Below, in pieces: positions 18,974 to 27,077 of a DNA stretch of 64,000 nucleotides. Below the pieces are notes generated by a model. It was not told where the DNA came from. It saw only the letters and a list, made by a program, of their open reading frames with translations, and did no database searches. The position numbers were made by a program, and so were the translations under genes. This DNA is from Stenotrophomonas nitritireducens (lineage in GTDB: Bacteria; Pseudomonadota; Gammaproteobacteria; Xanthomonadales; Xanthomonadaceae). Numbering within the stretch: the stretch's first letter is position 1; the number at the start of each line of letters is the position of its first letter. The stretch spans positions 22,674-86,673 of the forward strand of contig NZ_LDJG01000019.1 in NCBI RefSeq assembly GCF_001431425.1, written 5' to 3'.

Positions 18974-20315
18974 CCGCTCCGCCACCAGGCCGGTCGCCCT
19001 GCTGGCGCGGCCCGGCGCGGCCCGCGAGCGCCTGAGGGAAGCGGTGCTCGCCGCTGGCGGCGCGCTGGTGCTGGAAGAGGATCCGGGCGCGCTGGACCCG
19101 GCCGCGCTGCAGGCCGTCGGGCCGGCGATGGTGCTGGTGGCGCTGGAGCCGGCGGTGGAGGACGCGCTGGAACGCCTGGCCCCGGCGCTGGAAGCGCCGC
19201 AGCTGGAGTTGATGTTCGAGGAGGCCGAGCTGGCCGCGCGCCGCGAAGGCTGGGACGCGCAGCGCTGGACGCGCCACCTTGCCGCCAAGCTGCAGGGCCA
19301 CGACCAGGTGATGCCGCCGGGACAGGAAGAAGAAGCGCTGCCGCTGATCGAGCCGGGCATGCCGGAGCGCCCGGACGAGCGTCATGCCGACGCGCCGCTG
19401 CAGTTCCATGTCGACGAGGCCGTGCTGCACATCGACGAGGTGCCGGCCGACACGCTGTATGCGCCGCCGGCCGCCGTCGACCGTCCCGAAGTGCTGAGCT
19501 TCGAGGAATTGATGGCCATGGCACCGTCCAGGCCGGCGCCCGAGGCCGTACCGGTGCTGCCCCCCGAACTGCCGCCGCTGGCGGACACCGCGGAGCCGGC
19601 CGTGGCCGCTCCCGCCCCTTTGCCCGGCAGCTTCCACAGCTGGTCGCTGCTCGAGGACGAGGCCTATGCCGCGCCGTCGCCGGTGGCAGCACCGGAGGTG
19701 GACGGCGCGCCGCAAAGGGACGCGGCCGACGCCATCGGTACCGGCGCGCTGGGCGCGCTGTCGCTGGTCGAACTGGAATCGGCGGCCGATGCCCCCGCCC
19801 AGGGCGCGTTGCTGCTGCTGGCCGGCATCGGCGGACCGGATGCGGTGCGTCGCCTGTTGAGCGCGCTGCCGGACGATTATCCGCTGCCGGTGCTGGTGCA
19901 GATGCGCCTGGACGGCGGCCGCTACGCCAATCTGGTCAAGCAGATGTCGCGCGTGGCCATGTTGCCGGTCGCCCTGGCCGAAGCGGGGCAGGCGCTGGAA
20001 GGCGGCAATGTCTATGTGCTGCAGGATGGTGTCGGGGTGGTGGCGCAGGCCGGTGGGCTGCGTTTCGCCGACGAGCCGGCGCCGGTGCTGCCGGCGTTGC
20101 CGGTGGAGCGCTCGGCGGTGGTGATGCTCAGTGGCGCCGATCCGTCGCTGGTGCCGGCGGCGCTGGAATTCGCCGGGCGCGGCGGCTGGGTGGCCGGGCA
20201 GAGCGGCGATGGCTGCTACGACCCGGAAGCGGCCAGCCAGCTGGCCGTGGCCGGCCATCCGGCCGGTCCGCCCGAATACCTCGCCGGCGAGCTCGTCCAG
20301 CGCAGCTTCGACTGA
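18960..20315 (+). CDS. chpB: CheB-like protein (ChpB homologue) lacking methylesterase catalytic residues
   Basis: A 451-residue protein starting at GTG 18960, 14 bases before the chpA stop, which gives the shortest sensible overlap. The N-terminal part resembles the degenerate receiver of ChpB, ending in FEEAELAARREGWDAQRW and RHLAAKL. The C-terminal part (about 280-451) follows the CheB methylesterase fold: LLLLAGIGGPDAVRRLLSAL aligns with GASTGGTEA, then VQMRLDGG with TQHMPPG, GGNVYVLQDG with PGHAYIAPGD, and MLSGADPSLVP with LTGMGNDGAAG. By this reading the catalytic Ser, His and Asp are Gly, Met and Ser. It is therefore probably a non-enzymatic scaffold or regulator in the pilus chemosensory complex. 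The alignment was made by eye. Confidence 0.75.
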   Translation: MSASDRSATRPVALLARPGAARERLREAVLAAGGALVLEEDPGALDPAALQAVGPAMVLVALEPAVEDALERLAPALEAPQLELMFEEAELAARREGWDAQRWTRHLAAKLQGHDQVMPPGQEEEALPLIEPGMPERPDERHADAPLQFHVDEAVLHIDEVPADTLYAPPAAVDRPEVLSFEELMAMAPSRPAPEAVPVLPPELPPLADTAEPAVAAPAPLPGSFHSWSLLEDEAYAAPSPVAAPEVDGAPQRDAADAIGTGALGALSLVELESAADAPAQGALLLLAGIGGPDAVRRLLSALPDDYPLPVLVQMRLDGGRYANLVKQMSRVAMLPVALAEAGQALEGGNVYVLQDGVGVVAQAGGLRFADEPAPVLPALPVERSAVVMLSGADPSLVPAALEFAGRGGWVAGQSGDGCYDPEAASQLAVAGHPAGPPEYLAGELVQRSFD

Positions 20316-20340
20316 GCCGCACACGATCAAGGAATCGACC

Positions 20341-20811
20341 ATGAGTTATGCAAGCAACGATGAAGTCCGTGGCGTCCTGATCCAGGCCGGCGCCGAACGC
20401 GTGCTGCTGCCCAACGCCACCGTCGCCGAAATGATGTCGCGGGTGACCGTGGAACCCATCGAGGGCGCGCCCGACTGGCTGGCCGGCTATATCGCCTGGC
20501 AGGGCTGGGAGGTGCCGCTGCTGTCCTATGCCCGCTTCAGCGGTGGCGACGAAACCGTCGCCGGCAGCAACAAGGTGGTGGTGCTCAAGGCGCTGGGCGG
20601 CAACCCGGAGATGCCGTACTTCGCGCTGCTGACCCAGTCCTTCCCGCAGCTGATCGCGGTTCCCCGCGACGGCCTGCTGGCCGACGCCTCCGAGGAAAGC
20701 CTGCCGCAGGGCGTGCACATGCGCGTGCTGCTGGGCGAGCAGAGCGCGCTGCTGCCGGACCTGGACGCGATCGAAAGCGCGGTGCTCGCCGCGCTGGCCG
20801 CTGTGGTCTGA
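20341..20811 (+). CDS. chpC: CheW-like protein (ChpC-like), last gene of the pilus chemosensory operon
   Basis: A 156-residue protein matching a CheW domain of the ChpC type: VRGVLIQAGAERVLLPNATV, PDWLAGYIAWQGWEVPLLSY and a C-terminal LPDLDAIESAVLAAL. It probably links a second receptor input to ChpA; in P. aeruginosa ChpC is an auxiliary CheW. It starts 25 bases after chpB with AAGGA upstream of the ATG. It closes the operon; a repeat-filled gap follows. Confidence 0.85.
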   Translation: MSYASNDEVRGVLIQAGAERVLLPNATVAEMMSRVTVEPIEGAPDWLAGYIAWQGWEVPLLSYARFSGGDETVAGSNKVVVLKALGGNPEMPYFALLTQSFPQLIAVPRDGLLADASEESLPQGVHMRVLLGEQSALLPDLDAIESAVLAALAAVV

Positions 20812-21191
20812 GCCTTGTCGGGACGGGAACGCCGGCATGGCGCCCGTCGAATAGAAATGCAGCCCCGGCAATGACGCCGCTGGATGTCTGCGGCCGTCAT
20901 TGTCCTGACTATCGTGGTGTGCAACTGGCCCCTTGGGTCGAGACCGCTGGCCCTTTTCATCGACCCGGTCGGGGTCGATCTGTTCGTGGCGATCATGGGC
21001 GCGCAGCCCAGGCGCCATATGTGGCCGTTGCGGTGCCGGCTGCATGGAGCGTACGTGCTGGCCATTGTCCGGGCGGCCTCTGCGGTGGTGATCTTCTTTC
21101 AGGATTCCGCAGCCCCTTGCCTGGATCAAAGGCCCCCGCGGCGCTTGCCTGCATGTGGCTGCGGGCGAATCGTTCTCTAGCGCCTCCGCGC
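20812..21191. other. intergenic region without recognised gene
   Basis: No gene could be supported here. A 98-codon plus-strand frame (20884-21180) is open but has no ribosome site or recognisable family and is rich in Arg/Pro/Cys like a non-coding frame. A small palindrome-like stretch (ATCGACCCGGTCGGGGTCGAT-type, near 20959-20980) is visible. The region leads into the 91-bp repeat array. Confidence 0.4.
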
Positions 21192-21624
21192 CGTAGCGCC
21201 GGGCAGAGCCTGGTCAGGTTTGCGCGGTAATGCCCCAGCGGGGCGTTGCCCCGCTCTACAAGGGGATGAAGCGCTGCGGCCCTGTAGCGCCGGGCGGCGC
21301 CCGGCGGGGCTTGCGCGGTGATGCGGCAGCGGGGCGTTGTCCCGCTCTACAAGAGGATGGAACGCTGTGGCCCTGTAGCGCCGGGCAGCGCCCGACGGGG
21401 CTTGCGCGGTGATGCGGCAGCGGGGCGTTGTCCCGCTCTACAAGAGGATGGAGCGCTGTGGCCCTGTAGCGCCGGGCAACGCCCGGCGGGGCTTGCGCGG
21501 TGATGCCGCAGCGGCGCGTTGTCCCGCTCTACAAGAGGATGGAGCGCTGTGGCCCTGTAGCGCCGGGCAACGCCCGGCGGGGCTTGCACGTTAACGTCGC
21601 AGCGTAGCGTTGCGCCGCCCTACA
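21192..21624. repeat. tandem array of 91-bp GTAG palindromic (REP/SMAG-like) elements
   Basis: Units begin at 21192, 21283, 21374, 21465 and 21556, exactly 91 bases apart; the middle ones are nearly identical and the first and last are degenerate. Each unit carries GTAG followed by a palindrome (GCCGGGCAACGCCCGGC) in plus orientation and a second GTAG-headed palindrome in minus orientation (read on the minus strand as GTAGAGCGGGACAACGCCCC). This head-to-head pairing is typical of REP elements mobilised by RAYT transposases; GTAG heads are known from Stenotrophomonas. The last inverted GTAG (21620-21623) includes the rsmE stop codon. Confidence 0.93.
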
Positions 21625-22354
21625 GGTCGCCCAGGCGCGCCTGCAATGCGGCGATGGCGGCCAGCCCGGCGGTTTCGGTGCGCAGGATGCGCGGGCCCAG
21701 CTGCAGACCCTGGAAGCCGGCGTCGGCCAGTTGCTGGCGGTCGCGCGGCGACCAGCCGCCTTCCGGACCGATGGCGATCACCACACCGCCGGCTGGCGCG
21801 GGCGGCAGTGCGGACAGGCGGTGCTCGCCCTGCGGGTCCAGGGTCAGGCGCAGGCTGTGCGCGGGCAGCATCGCGGCCGCGGCGGCCAATACCTGCGGCG
21901 GCGACAGCGCAGGAATGCATGCGCGGCCCGACTGGCCGCAGGCCGAGCCGATCACGCTGCGCCAGTGCGCGATGCGCTTTTCCGCGCGCGCGGCGTCAAG
22001 CTTCACCTCGGTGCGTTCGGCGTTCACCGGCACGATGGCGGTCACGCCCAGTTCGGTGGCCTTCTGCAGGATCAGGTCCATTTTCTCGCCGCGGGCGATG
22101 CCCTGCAGCAGGGTGATGGCCAGCGGCGATTCGTTGTCCAGCGCCTGCGCGGCGTCGATGCGCACCTGCACCTCGCGTTTGCCCACCGCGACCAGCGTCG
22201 CGGTGTAATCGCTGCCATCGCCGTTGAACAGCACGCAGGCATCACCTTCGCGCAGGCGCATCACCCGCACCAGGTGATTGGCGGCTTCCTCCGGCAGCGG
22301 CAGGGTCTGCCCGATGCGCAGCGGCAGTTCGACAGGGCAGCGGGTCAGGCGCAT
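21620..22354 (-). CDS. rsmE: 16S rRNA (uracil-1498-N3)-methyltransferase
   Basis: A 244-residue SPOUT-family methyltransferase that methylates U1498 of 16S rRNA with SAM. The N-terminal PUA-like domain includes NHLVRVMRLREGDACVLFNG; the C-terminal trefoil knot has the SAM-binding signatures IAIGPEGGWSPRD and LGPRILRTETAGLAAI. Length fits the family (about 243). Its stop codon TAG lies inside the GTAG head of the last repeat unit, so repeat insertion may have reshaped the gene end (final residues ARLGDL). The gene is divergent from nudE. Confidence 0.95.
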   Translation of the reverse strand: MRLTRCPVELPLRIGQTLPLPEEAANHLVRVMRLREGDACVLFNGDGSDYTATLVAVGKREVQVRIDAAQALDNESPLAITLLQGIARGEKMDLILQKATELGVTAIVPVNAERTEVKLDAARAEKRIAHWRSVIGSACGQSGRACIPALSPPQVLAAAAAMLPAHSLRLTLDPQGEHRLSALPPAPAGGVVIAIGPEGGWSPRDRQQLADAGFQGLQLGPRILRTETAGLAAIAALQARLGDL

Positions 22355-22416
22355 GCGCGGCTTCCTCGAGGCGGGATCGACGTCGTGACGGCGGGGTCTG
22401 CTAGCATTTCGGGCTC

Positions 22417-22482
22417 ATGGAAACGTATCTGCCAGTGCGCATTCTAGCGATCCGCCCTCCCTCCGCCCGGTGCCGGGCATGA
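22417..22482 (+). CDS. possible 21-residue leader reading frame upstream of nudE
   Basis: A short frame starts at ATG 22417 (METYLPVRIL...) and ends with TGA at 22480-22482, overlapping the nudE ATG (22479) as ATGA. A -10-like TAGCAT lies at 22402-22407, so the transcript would start within a few bases of this ATG and the frame could be read from a leaderless message. It could feed ribosomes to nudE by termination-reinitiation. No known family; it may be chance. Confidence 0.35.
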   Translation: METYLPVRILAIRPPSARCRA

Positions 22483-23027
22483 GCCGGCGGCTTCCGGTCA
22501 TCCACCGCGTGCGGGAAGAGGACATCGGTCCGTTCCACCAGGAACACCTGGACCTGGAGTTCTCCAACGGCGAGCGCCGCCATTTCCAGCGGCTGGTCAG
22601 CCGCGGACACGGCGCGGTGGTGGTGGTGCCGATGCTGGACGAGGAGACGGTGCTGCTGGTGCGCGAATACGCGGCCGGCCTGCACCGCTACGAGCTGGGA
22701 CTGGTGAAAGGCCGCATCGATGACGGCGAGACGCCGGAGCAGGCAGCCGACCGCGAGCTCAAGGAGGAAGCCGGCTACGGTGCGCGCCGCATCGACGTGC
22801 TGCGCACCCTGACCCTGGCGCCGACCTACATGAGCCACCAGTCGTGGCTGGTGCTGGCGCGCGATCTCTACCCCGAACGCCTTGCCGGCGACGAACCCGA
22901 GGAGCTGGAAGTGGTGCCCTGGAAACTGGCCGACCTGGACGGTCTGATGCTGCGCGAGGATTTCTCCGAAGGCCGCTCGCTGGCCGCCCTGTTCATCGCC
23001 CGCGAATGGCTGGGGAAGACGCGATGA
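22479..23027 (+). CDS. nudE: ADP-sugar/NADH Nudix hydrolase NudE
   Basis: A 182-residue Nudix hydrolase of the NudE type, which cleaves ADP-ribose, diadenosine polyphosphates and NADH. The complete Nudix box is present (GRIDDGETPEQAADRELKEE followed by AGY), with LVREYAAGLHRYELGLVKG just before it. The ATG at 22479 is preferred over an in-frame GTG at 22470 because it overlaps the short upstream frame as ATGA. The stop overlaps the cysQ start by four bases. It heads a run of nucleotide-hydrolysing genes (nudE-cysQ-mazG). Confidence 0.92.
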   Translation: MSRRLPVIHRVREEDIGPFHQEHLDLEFSNGERRHFQRLVSRGHGAVVVVPMLDEETVLLVREYAAGLHRYELGLVKGRIDDGETPEQAADRELKEEAGYGARRIDVLRTLTLAPTYMSHQSWLVLARDLYPERLAGDEPEELEVVPWKLADLDGLMLREDFSEGRSLAALFIAREWLGKTR

Positions 23028-23830
23028 GCGCCCTGGACACGGCCGTTCGCGAAGCCGTCATCGCCATCGCCCAGCAGGCCGGTGCGGCGATCATGCAGGT
23101 CTATGCCGAAGGCTTCGACGTCGCGCACAAGGACGACCAGAGCCCGCTCACCAGCGCCGACCTGGCCGCGCACGAAGTGATCGTGCGCGGCCTGTCGCAG
23201 CTGACCCCGGACCTGCCGGTGCTGTCCGAGGAATCGGCGCAGCTGCCGTGGGAGACCCGGCGCCAATGGCAGGACTATTGGCTGGTCGATCCGCTCGACG
23301 GCACCCGCGAGTTCATCAAGCGCAATGGCGAATTCAGCGTCAACATCGCGCTGATCCGCGGCGGCGTGCCGGTGTTCGGCGTGGTGCAGGCGCCGGTGAC
23401 CGGCATCGTCTGGCACGCCGCCCGTGGCGATGGCGCCTGGCGCCGCGAGGGCGGGCGCGAGGACGCGATCATCACCCGGCGGCCGCCGGCGCTGCCGCTG
23501 CGGGTGGCGGCCAGCCGTTCGCACCGCGATGCACGCACCGGTGAACTGCTCGCGCGCATGGGCGAGATCGAACTGGTCGCGCAGGGTTCCTCGCTGAAAT
23601 TCTGCCGCATCGCCGAAGGCACGCTGGACGTGTACCCGCGCCTGGGCCCGACCAGCGAATGGGATACCGCCGCCGGGCAGTGCGTGCTGGAAGCGGCCGG
23701 TGGCGCGCTGCTGGCCGCCGACAGCGGCGAGCCGTTCCACTACAACCAGCGTCCACGCCTGCTCAATGGCGACTTCGTCGCGCTGGGCGATCCGGCGCTG
23801 CCGTGGCGCGACTGGGTGGCCGGGCTGTGA
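23024..23830 (+). CDS. cysQ: 3'(2'),5'-bisphosphate nucleotidase CysQ
   Basis: A 268-residue member of the inositol monophosphatase-like family that converts the sulfur-assimilation by-product pAp to AMP. The metal-binding motifs are visible: [15 protein letters not shown], then [19 protein letters not shown], and near the end [20 protein letters not shown]. The start ATG overlaps the nudE stop (ATGA), and the stop overlaps the next start (GTGA). The tight coupling supports joint expression with the other nucleotide-cleaning enzymes. Confidence 0.95.
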   Translation: MSALDTAVREAVIAIAQQAGAAIMQVYAEGFDVAHKDDQSPLTSADLAAHEVIVRGLSQLTPDLPVLSEESAQLPWETRRQWQDYWLVDPLDGTREFIKRNGEFSVNIALIRGGVPVFGVVQAPVTGIVWHAARGDGAWRREGGREDAIITRRPPALPLRVAASRSHRDARTGELLARMGEIELVAQGSSLKFCRIAEGTLDVYPRLGPTSEWDTAAGQCVLEAAGGALLAADSGEPFHYNQRPRLLNGDFVALGDPALPWRDWVAGL

Positions 23831-24660
23831 GCGGCACCGGCGGCATGGGCGAGCCGGGCGACATCGGCACCCTGCTGCGGATCATGGCGCGCCTGCGCGA
23901 TCCGCAGGGCGGTTGCCCGTGGGACCTGGAGCAGGATTTCTCGACCATCGCGCCGTACACGATCGAGGAGGCCTACGAGGTCGCCGACGCGATCGACCGC
24001 AACGATCTGGCCGACCTGAAGGACGAACTCGGCGACCTGCTGCTGCAGGTGGTGTTCCATGCGCAGATGGCCAGCGAGCAGGGCGCGTTCGCCTTCGCCG
24101 ACGTGGTCGCGGCGATCAGCGGCAAGATGCTGCGCCGGCATCCGCACGTTTTCGGCGATGCGCAGGCCGACGATGCGGGCGAGGTCGTCGCCAACTGGGA
24201 ACAGATCAAGCAGCGCGAGCGCGCCGACGCGGGCGACACGGATGGCTCGGCGCTGGCCGGCATCGCCCGTGGGCTGCCCGAGTGGCAGCGCGCGTTGAAA
24301 CTGCAGAAGCGCGCCGCGCGCACCGGCTTCGACTGGCCCGACGTCGCGCCGGTGCTGGACAAGCTGCGCGAGGAGGTCGACGAGGTGCAGGCCGAGTTCG
24401 AGACGGCCGCCTATCTGGAAAACCATGCGCGGCTGGAAGACGAGATCGGCGACCTGCTGTTCGTCTGCGCCAATCTGGCCCGCCATGCCAAGGTGGATCC
24501 CGGCAGCGCGCTGCGCCGGGCCAACCAGAAGTTCGAGCGCCGCTTCCGCGCCATGGAGGCCCTGGCCGCCGCGCGCGGCCAGGCGATGGCCGCGCTGGAC
24601 CTGGACCAGCAGGAAGCGCTGTGGCGGGCGGTCAAACGCGACGAGAAGGGCGCGCCGTGA
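23827..24660 (+). CDS. mazG: nucleoside triphosphate pyrophosphohydrolase MazG
   Basis: A 277-residue protein with two MazG domains that hydrolyses (d)NTPs to monophosphates. Domain one has [30 protein letters not shown] and [18 protein letters not shown]; domain two repeats the acidic metal-binding pattern in LREEVDEVQ and [19 protein letters not shown] chose GTG 23827 because it overlaps the cysQ stop as GTGA, matching the rest of this operon; ATG 23845 is an equally possible start that removes six residues. Confidence 0.94.
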   Translation: MSGTGGMGEPGDIGTLLRIMARLRDPQGGCPWDLEQDFSTIAPYTIEEAYEVADAIDRNDLADLKDELGDLLLQVVFHAQMASEQGAFAFADVVAAISGKMLRRHPHVFGDAQADDAGEVVANWEQIKQRERADAGDTDGSALAGIARGLPEWQRALKLQKRAARTGFDWPDVAPVLDKLREEVDEVQAEFETAAYLENHARLEDEIGDLLFVCANLARHAKVDPGSALRRANQKFERRFRAMEALAAARGQAMAALDLDQQEALWRAVKRDEKGAP

Positions 24661-24989
24661 CCAGGACGCTGGCGCTGTTCCTGCTGACCGCGCTGGCCGA
24701 GATCGTCGGCTGCTACCTGCCCTGGCTGTGGCTGCGCCAGAACGGTAGCGCCTGGCTGCTGCTGCCGGCGGCGGCCAGCCTGGCCCTGTTCGCCTGGCTG
24801 CTGACCCTGCACCCGACCGCCAGCGGCCGCGTCTATGCCGCCTACGGTGGCGTCTATGTCTGCGTCGCGCTGCTGTGGCTGTGGCGGGTGGACGGCGTGG
24901 CGCCGACCCGCTGGGACCTGCTCGGCGCCGGCCTGTGCCTGCTGGGCATGGGCGTGATCATGGCCGGCCCGCGCGGCGGTACGGTCTAG
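24657..24989 (+). CDS. YnfA/UPF0060 family small membrane protein
   Basis: A 110-residue inner-membrane protein with four predicted membrane segments. It carries the family hallmarks [36 protein letters not shown] and [19 protein letters not shown]. The family is related to small multidrug resistance-type transporters, but its substrate is unknown. The GTG start overlaps the mazG stop (GTGA), and the length is exactly that of the family. Confidence 0.92.
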   Translation: MTRTLALFLLTALAEIVGCYLPWLWLRQNGSAWLLLPAAASLALFAWLLTLHPTASGRVYAAYGGVYVCVALLWLWRVDGVAPTRWDLLGAGLCLLGMGVIMAGPRGGTV

Positions 24990-25028
24990 GGCGCTATGCT
25001 GCGCGCATCGCCCGTCGAGGGATGCGCC

Positions 25029-25331
25029 ATGGCCCGTTTCGGCAGCTTCCGCGAGTTCTATCCGTTCTATCTGCGCGAACACCGCAACCGCACCTGCCGC
25101 CGGCTGCATGTGCTCGGCAGCAGCGCCGCCCTGCTGTGCCTGCTGGCCGCCTTGATGACCGGGCGCTGGCAGTGGGCGCTGGCGGCACTGTTCTGCGGCT
25201 ACGGATTCGCCTGGGTAGGGCACTTCTTCTTCGAGAAGAACCGTCCGGCCACATTCAGCCATCCGTTGTATTCCTTCGCCGGCGACTGGGTGATGTTCGC
25301 CGAGGTACTGCGCGGCCGGCTGCCGTTCTAG
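25029..25331 (+). CDS. DUF962/Mpo1-like small membrane protein
   Basis: A 100-residue protein with the DUF962 signature: FREFYPFYLREHRNRTCRRL, then two hydrophobic segments, then WVGHFFFEKNRPATF and a GDWVMFAEVLRGR end. The conserved His residues are those that bind iron in yeast Mpo1, a fatty-acid alpha-oxidation dioxygenase; bacterial members are uncharacterised. ATG 25029 is chosen for its GAGGG ribosome site; an upstream in-frame ATG (24996) lacks one. It follows the YnfA-like gene by 39 bases. Confidence 0.85.
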   Translation: MARFGSFREFYPFYLREHRNRTCRRLHVLGSSAALLCLLAALMTGRWQWALAALFCGYGFAWVGHFFFEKNRPATFSHPLYSFAGDWVMFAEVLRGRLPF

Positions 25332-25346
25332 CCGCGGTGGGCTGGC

Positions 25347-25352
25347 TATACT
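25347..25352 (+). promoter_or_regulatory. -10 element before the SPFH gene
   Basis: TATACT (five of six consensus bases) sits 40 bases before the SPFH start codon, just after the preceding stop. No good -35 is seen at 16-18 bases, so this is a partial prediction only. Confidence 0.4.
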
Positions 25353-25391
25353 CGACCGGGAAAGACTACGGTTTTAACAAGGAGTGTACTG

Positions 25392-26363
25392 ATGGGTAGC
25401 AGTGCCGCTTTTCTCGCGCTGGTGGTGCTCGTGGCCGGCGCCATCGTCCTGTTCAAGACGGTGCGCATGGTGCCGCAGGGCTATGAATGGACGGTGGAGC
25501 GCTTCGGCCGCTACACCCACACCATGTCGCCCGGCCTGCACTTCCTGATCCCGGTGGTCTACGGCGTCGGCCGCAAGGTCAACATGATGGAGCAGGTGCT
25601 GGACGTGCCCAGCCAGGATGTCATCACCAAGGACAACGCGGTGGTGCGCGTGGACGGGGTGGTGTTCTTCCAGGTGCTGGACGCGGCCAAGGCCGCCTAC
25701 GAGGTCGCCAACCTGGAGGTGGCGATGATCGCGCTGGTGCAGACCAACATCCGCACCGTGATCGGCTCGATGGACCTGGACGAATCGCTGAGCCAGCGCG
25801 AGACCATCAACGCGCAGTTGCTGAGCGTGGTCGACCACGCGACCAATCCGTGGGGGATCAAGGTCAACCGCATCGAGATCCGCGACATCCAGCCGCCGCG
25901 CGACCTGGTCGATTCGATGGCGCGGCAGATGAAGGCCGAGCGCGAGAAGCGCGCGCAGATCCTCGAGGCCGAGGGCTCGCGCCAGTCGGAAATCCTGCGT
26001 GCCGAAGGCGAGAAGCAGGCCGCGGTGCTGGAAGCGGAGGGCCGCAAGGAAGCCGCGTTCCGCGACGCCGAGGCGCGCGAGCGCCTGGCCGAGGCCGAGG
26101 CCAAGGCGACGGCCATGGTGTCCGAGGCCATCGCCCAGGGCGACGTGCAGGCGATCAACTACTTCGTCGCGCAGAAGTACGTGGAAGCCTTCCGCGAACT
26201 TGCAAGCTCGCCGAACCAGAAACTGGTGCTGATGCCGATGGAAGCCAGCGGCGTGATCGGCTCCATCGCCGGCGTCGCCGAACTGGCCCGGGAGGCGTTC
26301 GCCAAGCAGGAAGAGCGCAGGGCAGCGCCGTCGCGCGGCAACCCGCCGCCACTGGGGCGCTGA
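25392..26363 (+). CDS. SPFH/band 7 (stomatin-like, QmcA-type) membrane protein
   Basis: A 323-residue protein with one N-terminal membrane helix (about 5-24), an SPFH/band 7 domain (about 25-195; VPQGYEWTVERFGRYTHTMS, IGSMDLDESLSQRETINAQL) and a long Glu/Ala/Arg coiled coil (about 185-255) followed by a C-terminal tail. Such proteins form large membrane-bound cages or microdomains and interact with FtsH-type proteases. It has an AAGGAG ribosome site and is followed four bases later by an NfeD-like gene, the usual partner (as in E. coli qmcA-ybbJ). Confidence 0.93.
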   Translation: MGSSAAFLALVVLVAGAIVLFKTVRMVPQGYEWTVERFGRYTHTMSPGLHFLIPVVYGVGRKVNMMEQVLDVPSQDVITKDNAVVRVDGVVFFQVLDAAKAAYEVANLEVAMIALVQTNIRTVIGSMDLDESLSQRETINAQLLSVVDHATNPWGIKVNRIEIRDIQPPRDLVDSMARQMKAEREKRAQILEAEGSRQSEILRAEGEKQAAVLEAEGRKEAAFRDAEARERLAEAEAKATAMVSEAIAQGDVQAINYFVAQKYVEAFRELASSPNQKLVLMPMEASGVIGSIAGVAELAREAFAKQEERRAAPSRGNPPPLGR

Positions 26364-26366
26364 GCC

Positions 26367-26798
26367 ATGCGCTGGGAGGTGGTGGCCTGGGCGGCGCTGG
26401 CGGTGATCCTGTTCGCCGCCGAGGCGATGGCGCCGGGCGCGTTCATGCTGTGGATGGGCTTCGCCGCGAGCGCGGTGTTCCTGGTGGTATGGGCGTACGA
26501 CGGGCTGGCCGTGCTGATGCAGGTGGTGCTGTTCGTGGCGCTCAGCTTCGTCTCGATCCAGATCTACCGCACCTGGTTCCGCAGGCGCGCGCGGCCCAGC
26601 GACCAGCCCTTGCTCAACCGCCGCGCCGAGCAGCTGATCGGGCGCGTGGTGGTGCTGGACCAGGCCATCGCCAACGGCGCCGGCCGGGCCAAGATCGACG
26701 ATGCGTTCTGGGTGGTGGCCGGCCCGGACCTGCCTGCCGGCAGCCACGTGCGGGTAGTGGCGGTGGACGGGATGACGCTGAAAGTGCAGGAAGCCTGA
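26367..26798 (+). CDS. NfeD-like membrane protein
   Basis: A 143-residue protein with two to three N-terminal membrane helices (about 5-70) and a C-terminal OB-fold domain (about 85-143) containing GRVVVLDQAIANGAGRAKID and SHVRVVAVDGMTLKVQEA, the NfeD hallmark. It starts three bases after the SPFH gene stop, and the pair acts together in membrane organisation or quality control. No signal suggests separate regulation. Confidence 0.92.
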   Translation: MRWEVVAWAALAVILFAAEAMAPGAFMLWMGFAASAVFLVVWAYDGLAVLMQVVLFVALSFVSIQIYRTWFRRRARPSDQPLLNRRAEQLIGRVVVLDQAIANGAGRAKIDDAFWVVAGPDLPAGSHVRVVAVDGMTLKVQEA

Positions 26799-26801
26799 AA
26801 G

Positions 26802-26877
26802 ACCGCTCGCGGCCCCGCCGCGCTCGTCCTGCGCCCCGCCCGCCGCACCCGGCAGAGACGTGCGGCGGGCGAGCGGT
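26802..26877. terminator. nested inverted repeats after the SPFH/NfeD operon
   Basis: An inner perfect stem of 12 bases (26837-26848 with 26860-26871, 11-base loop) lies within an outer 9-base pair (26802-26810 with 26869-26877) that would compete with it by three bases. It lies directly after the NfeD stop. No T-run follows, so a Rho-linked end or mRNA-stabilising structure is more likely than an intrinsic terminator. Confidence 0.5.
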
Positions 26878-27053
26878 TCCGTGCATGCGCGCAGTGCCGG
26901 TGCGGAAGCGGCCCCGGGGATGGGCGAGGATGCTTCGCCGCTCCTGTCCGCTGCGCTTGCCCGGCTCCATTGCGGGCGGCAGGCCATCGCGCTCGATCTT
27001 CTATGGCCCGCAGTGCAGGCGGCGCACCGCCATGGGCTTTGCCTGCGGCCATC

Positions 27054-27062
27054 TGGGATAAT
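27054..27062 (+). promoter_or_regulatory. extended -10 promoter of gcvT
   Basis: TGGGATAAT matches an extended -10 (TGnTATAAT) and lies 27 bases before the gcvT start. A canonical -35 is not seen at the right distance. No glycine riboswitch features were found between here and 26878. Confidence 0.5.
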
Positions 27063-27077
27063 GGCGCCTTTCCTCGC

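Noticed and set aside
12377..19360. A very long open frame (over 2300 codons) on the minus strand opposite chpA
   Set aside because: It mirrors the codon structure of chpA in GC-rich DNA, is full of His/Arg/Gly/Gln without domains, and crosses two genes; the plus-strand products have clear family motifs.
20884..21180. A 98-codon plus-strand frame between chpC and the repeat array
   Set aside because: It has no ribosome site, no family, and its hydrophobic stretches do not form convincing membrane segments.
21192..21624. CRISPR array
   Set aside because: The whole 91-base unit repeats with no unique spacers, and no cas genes are nearby; the palindromes fit REP elements.
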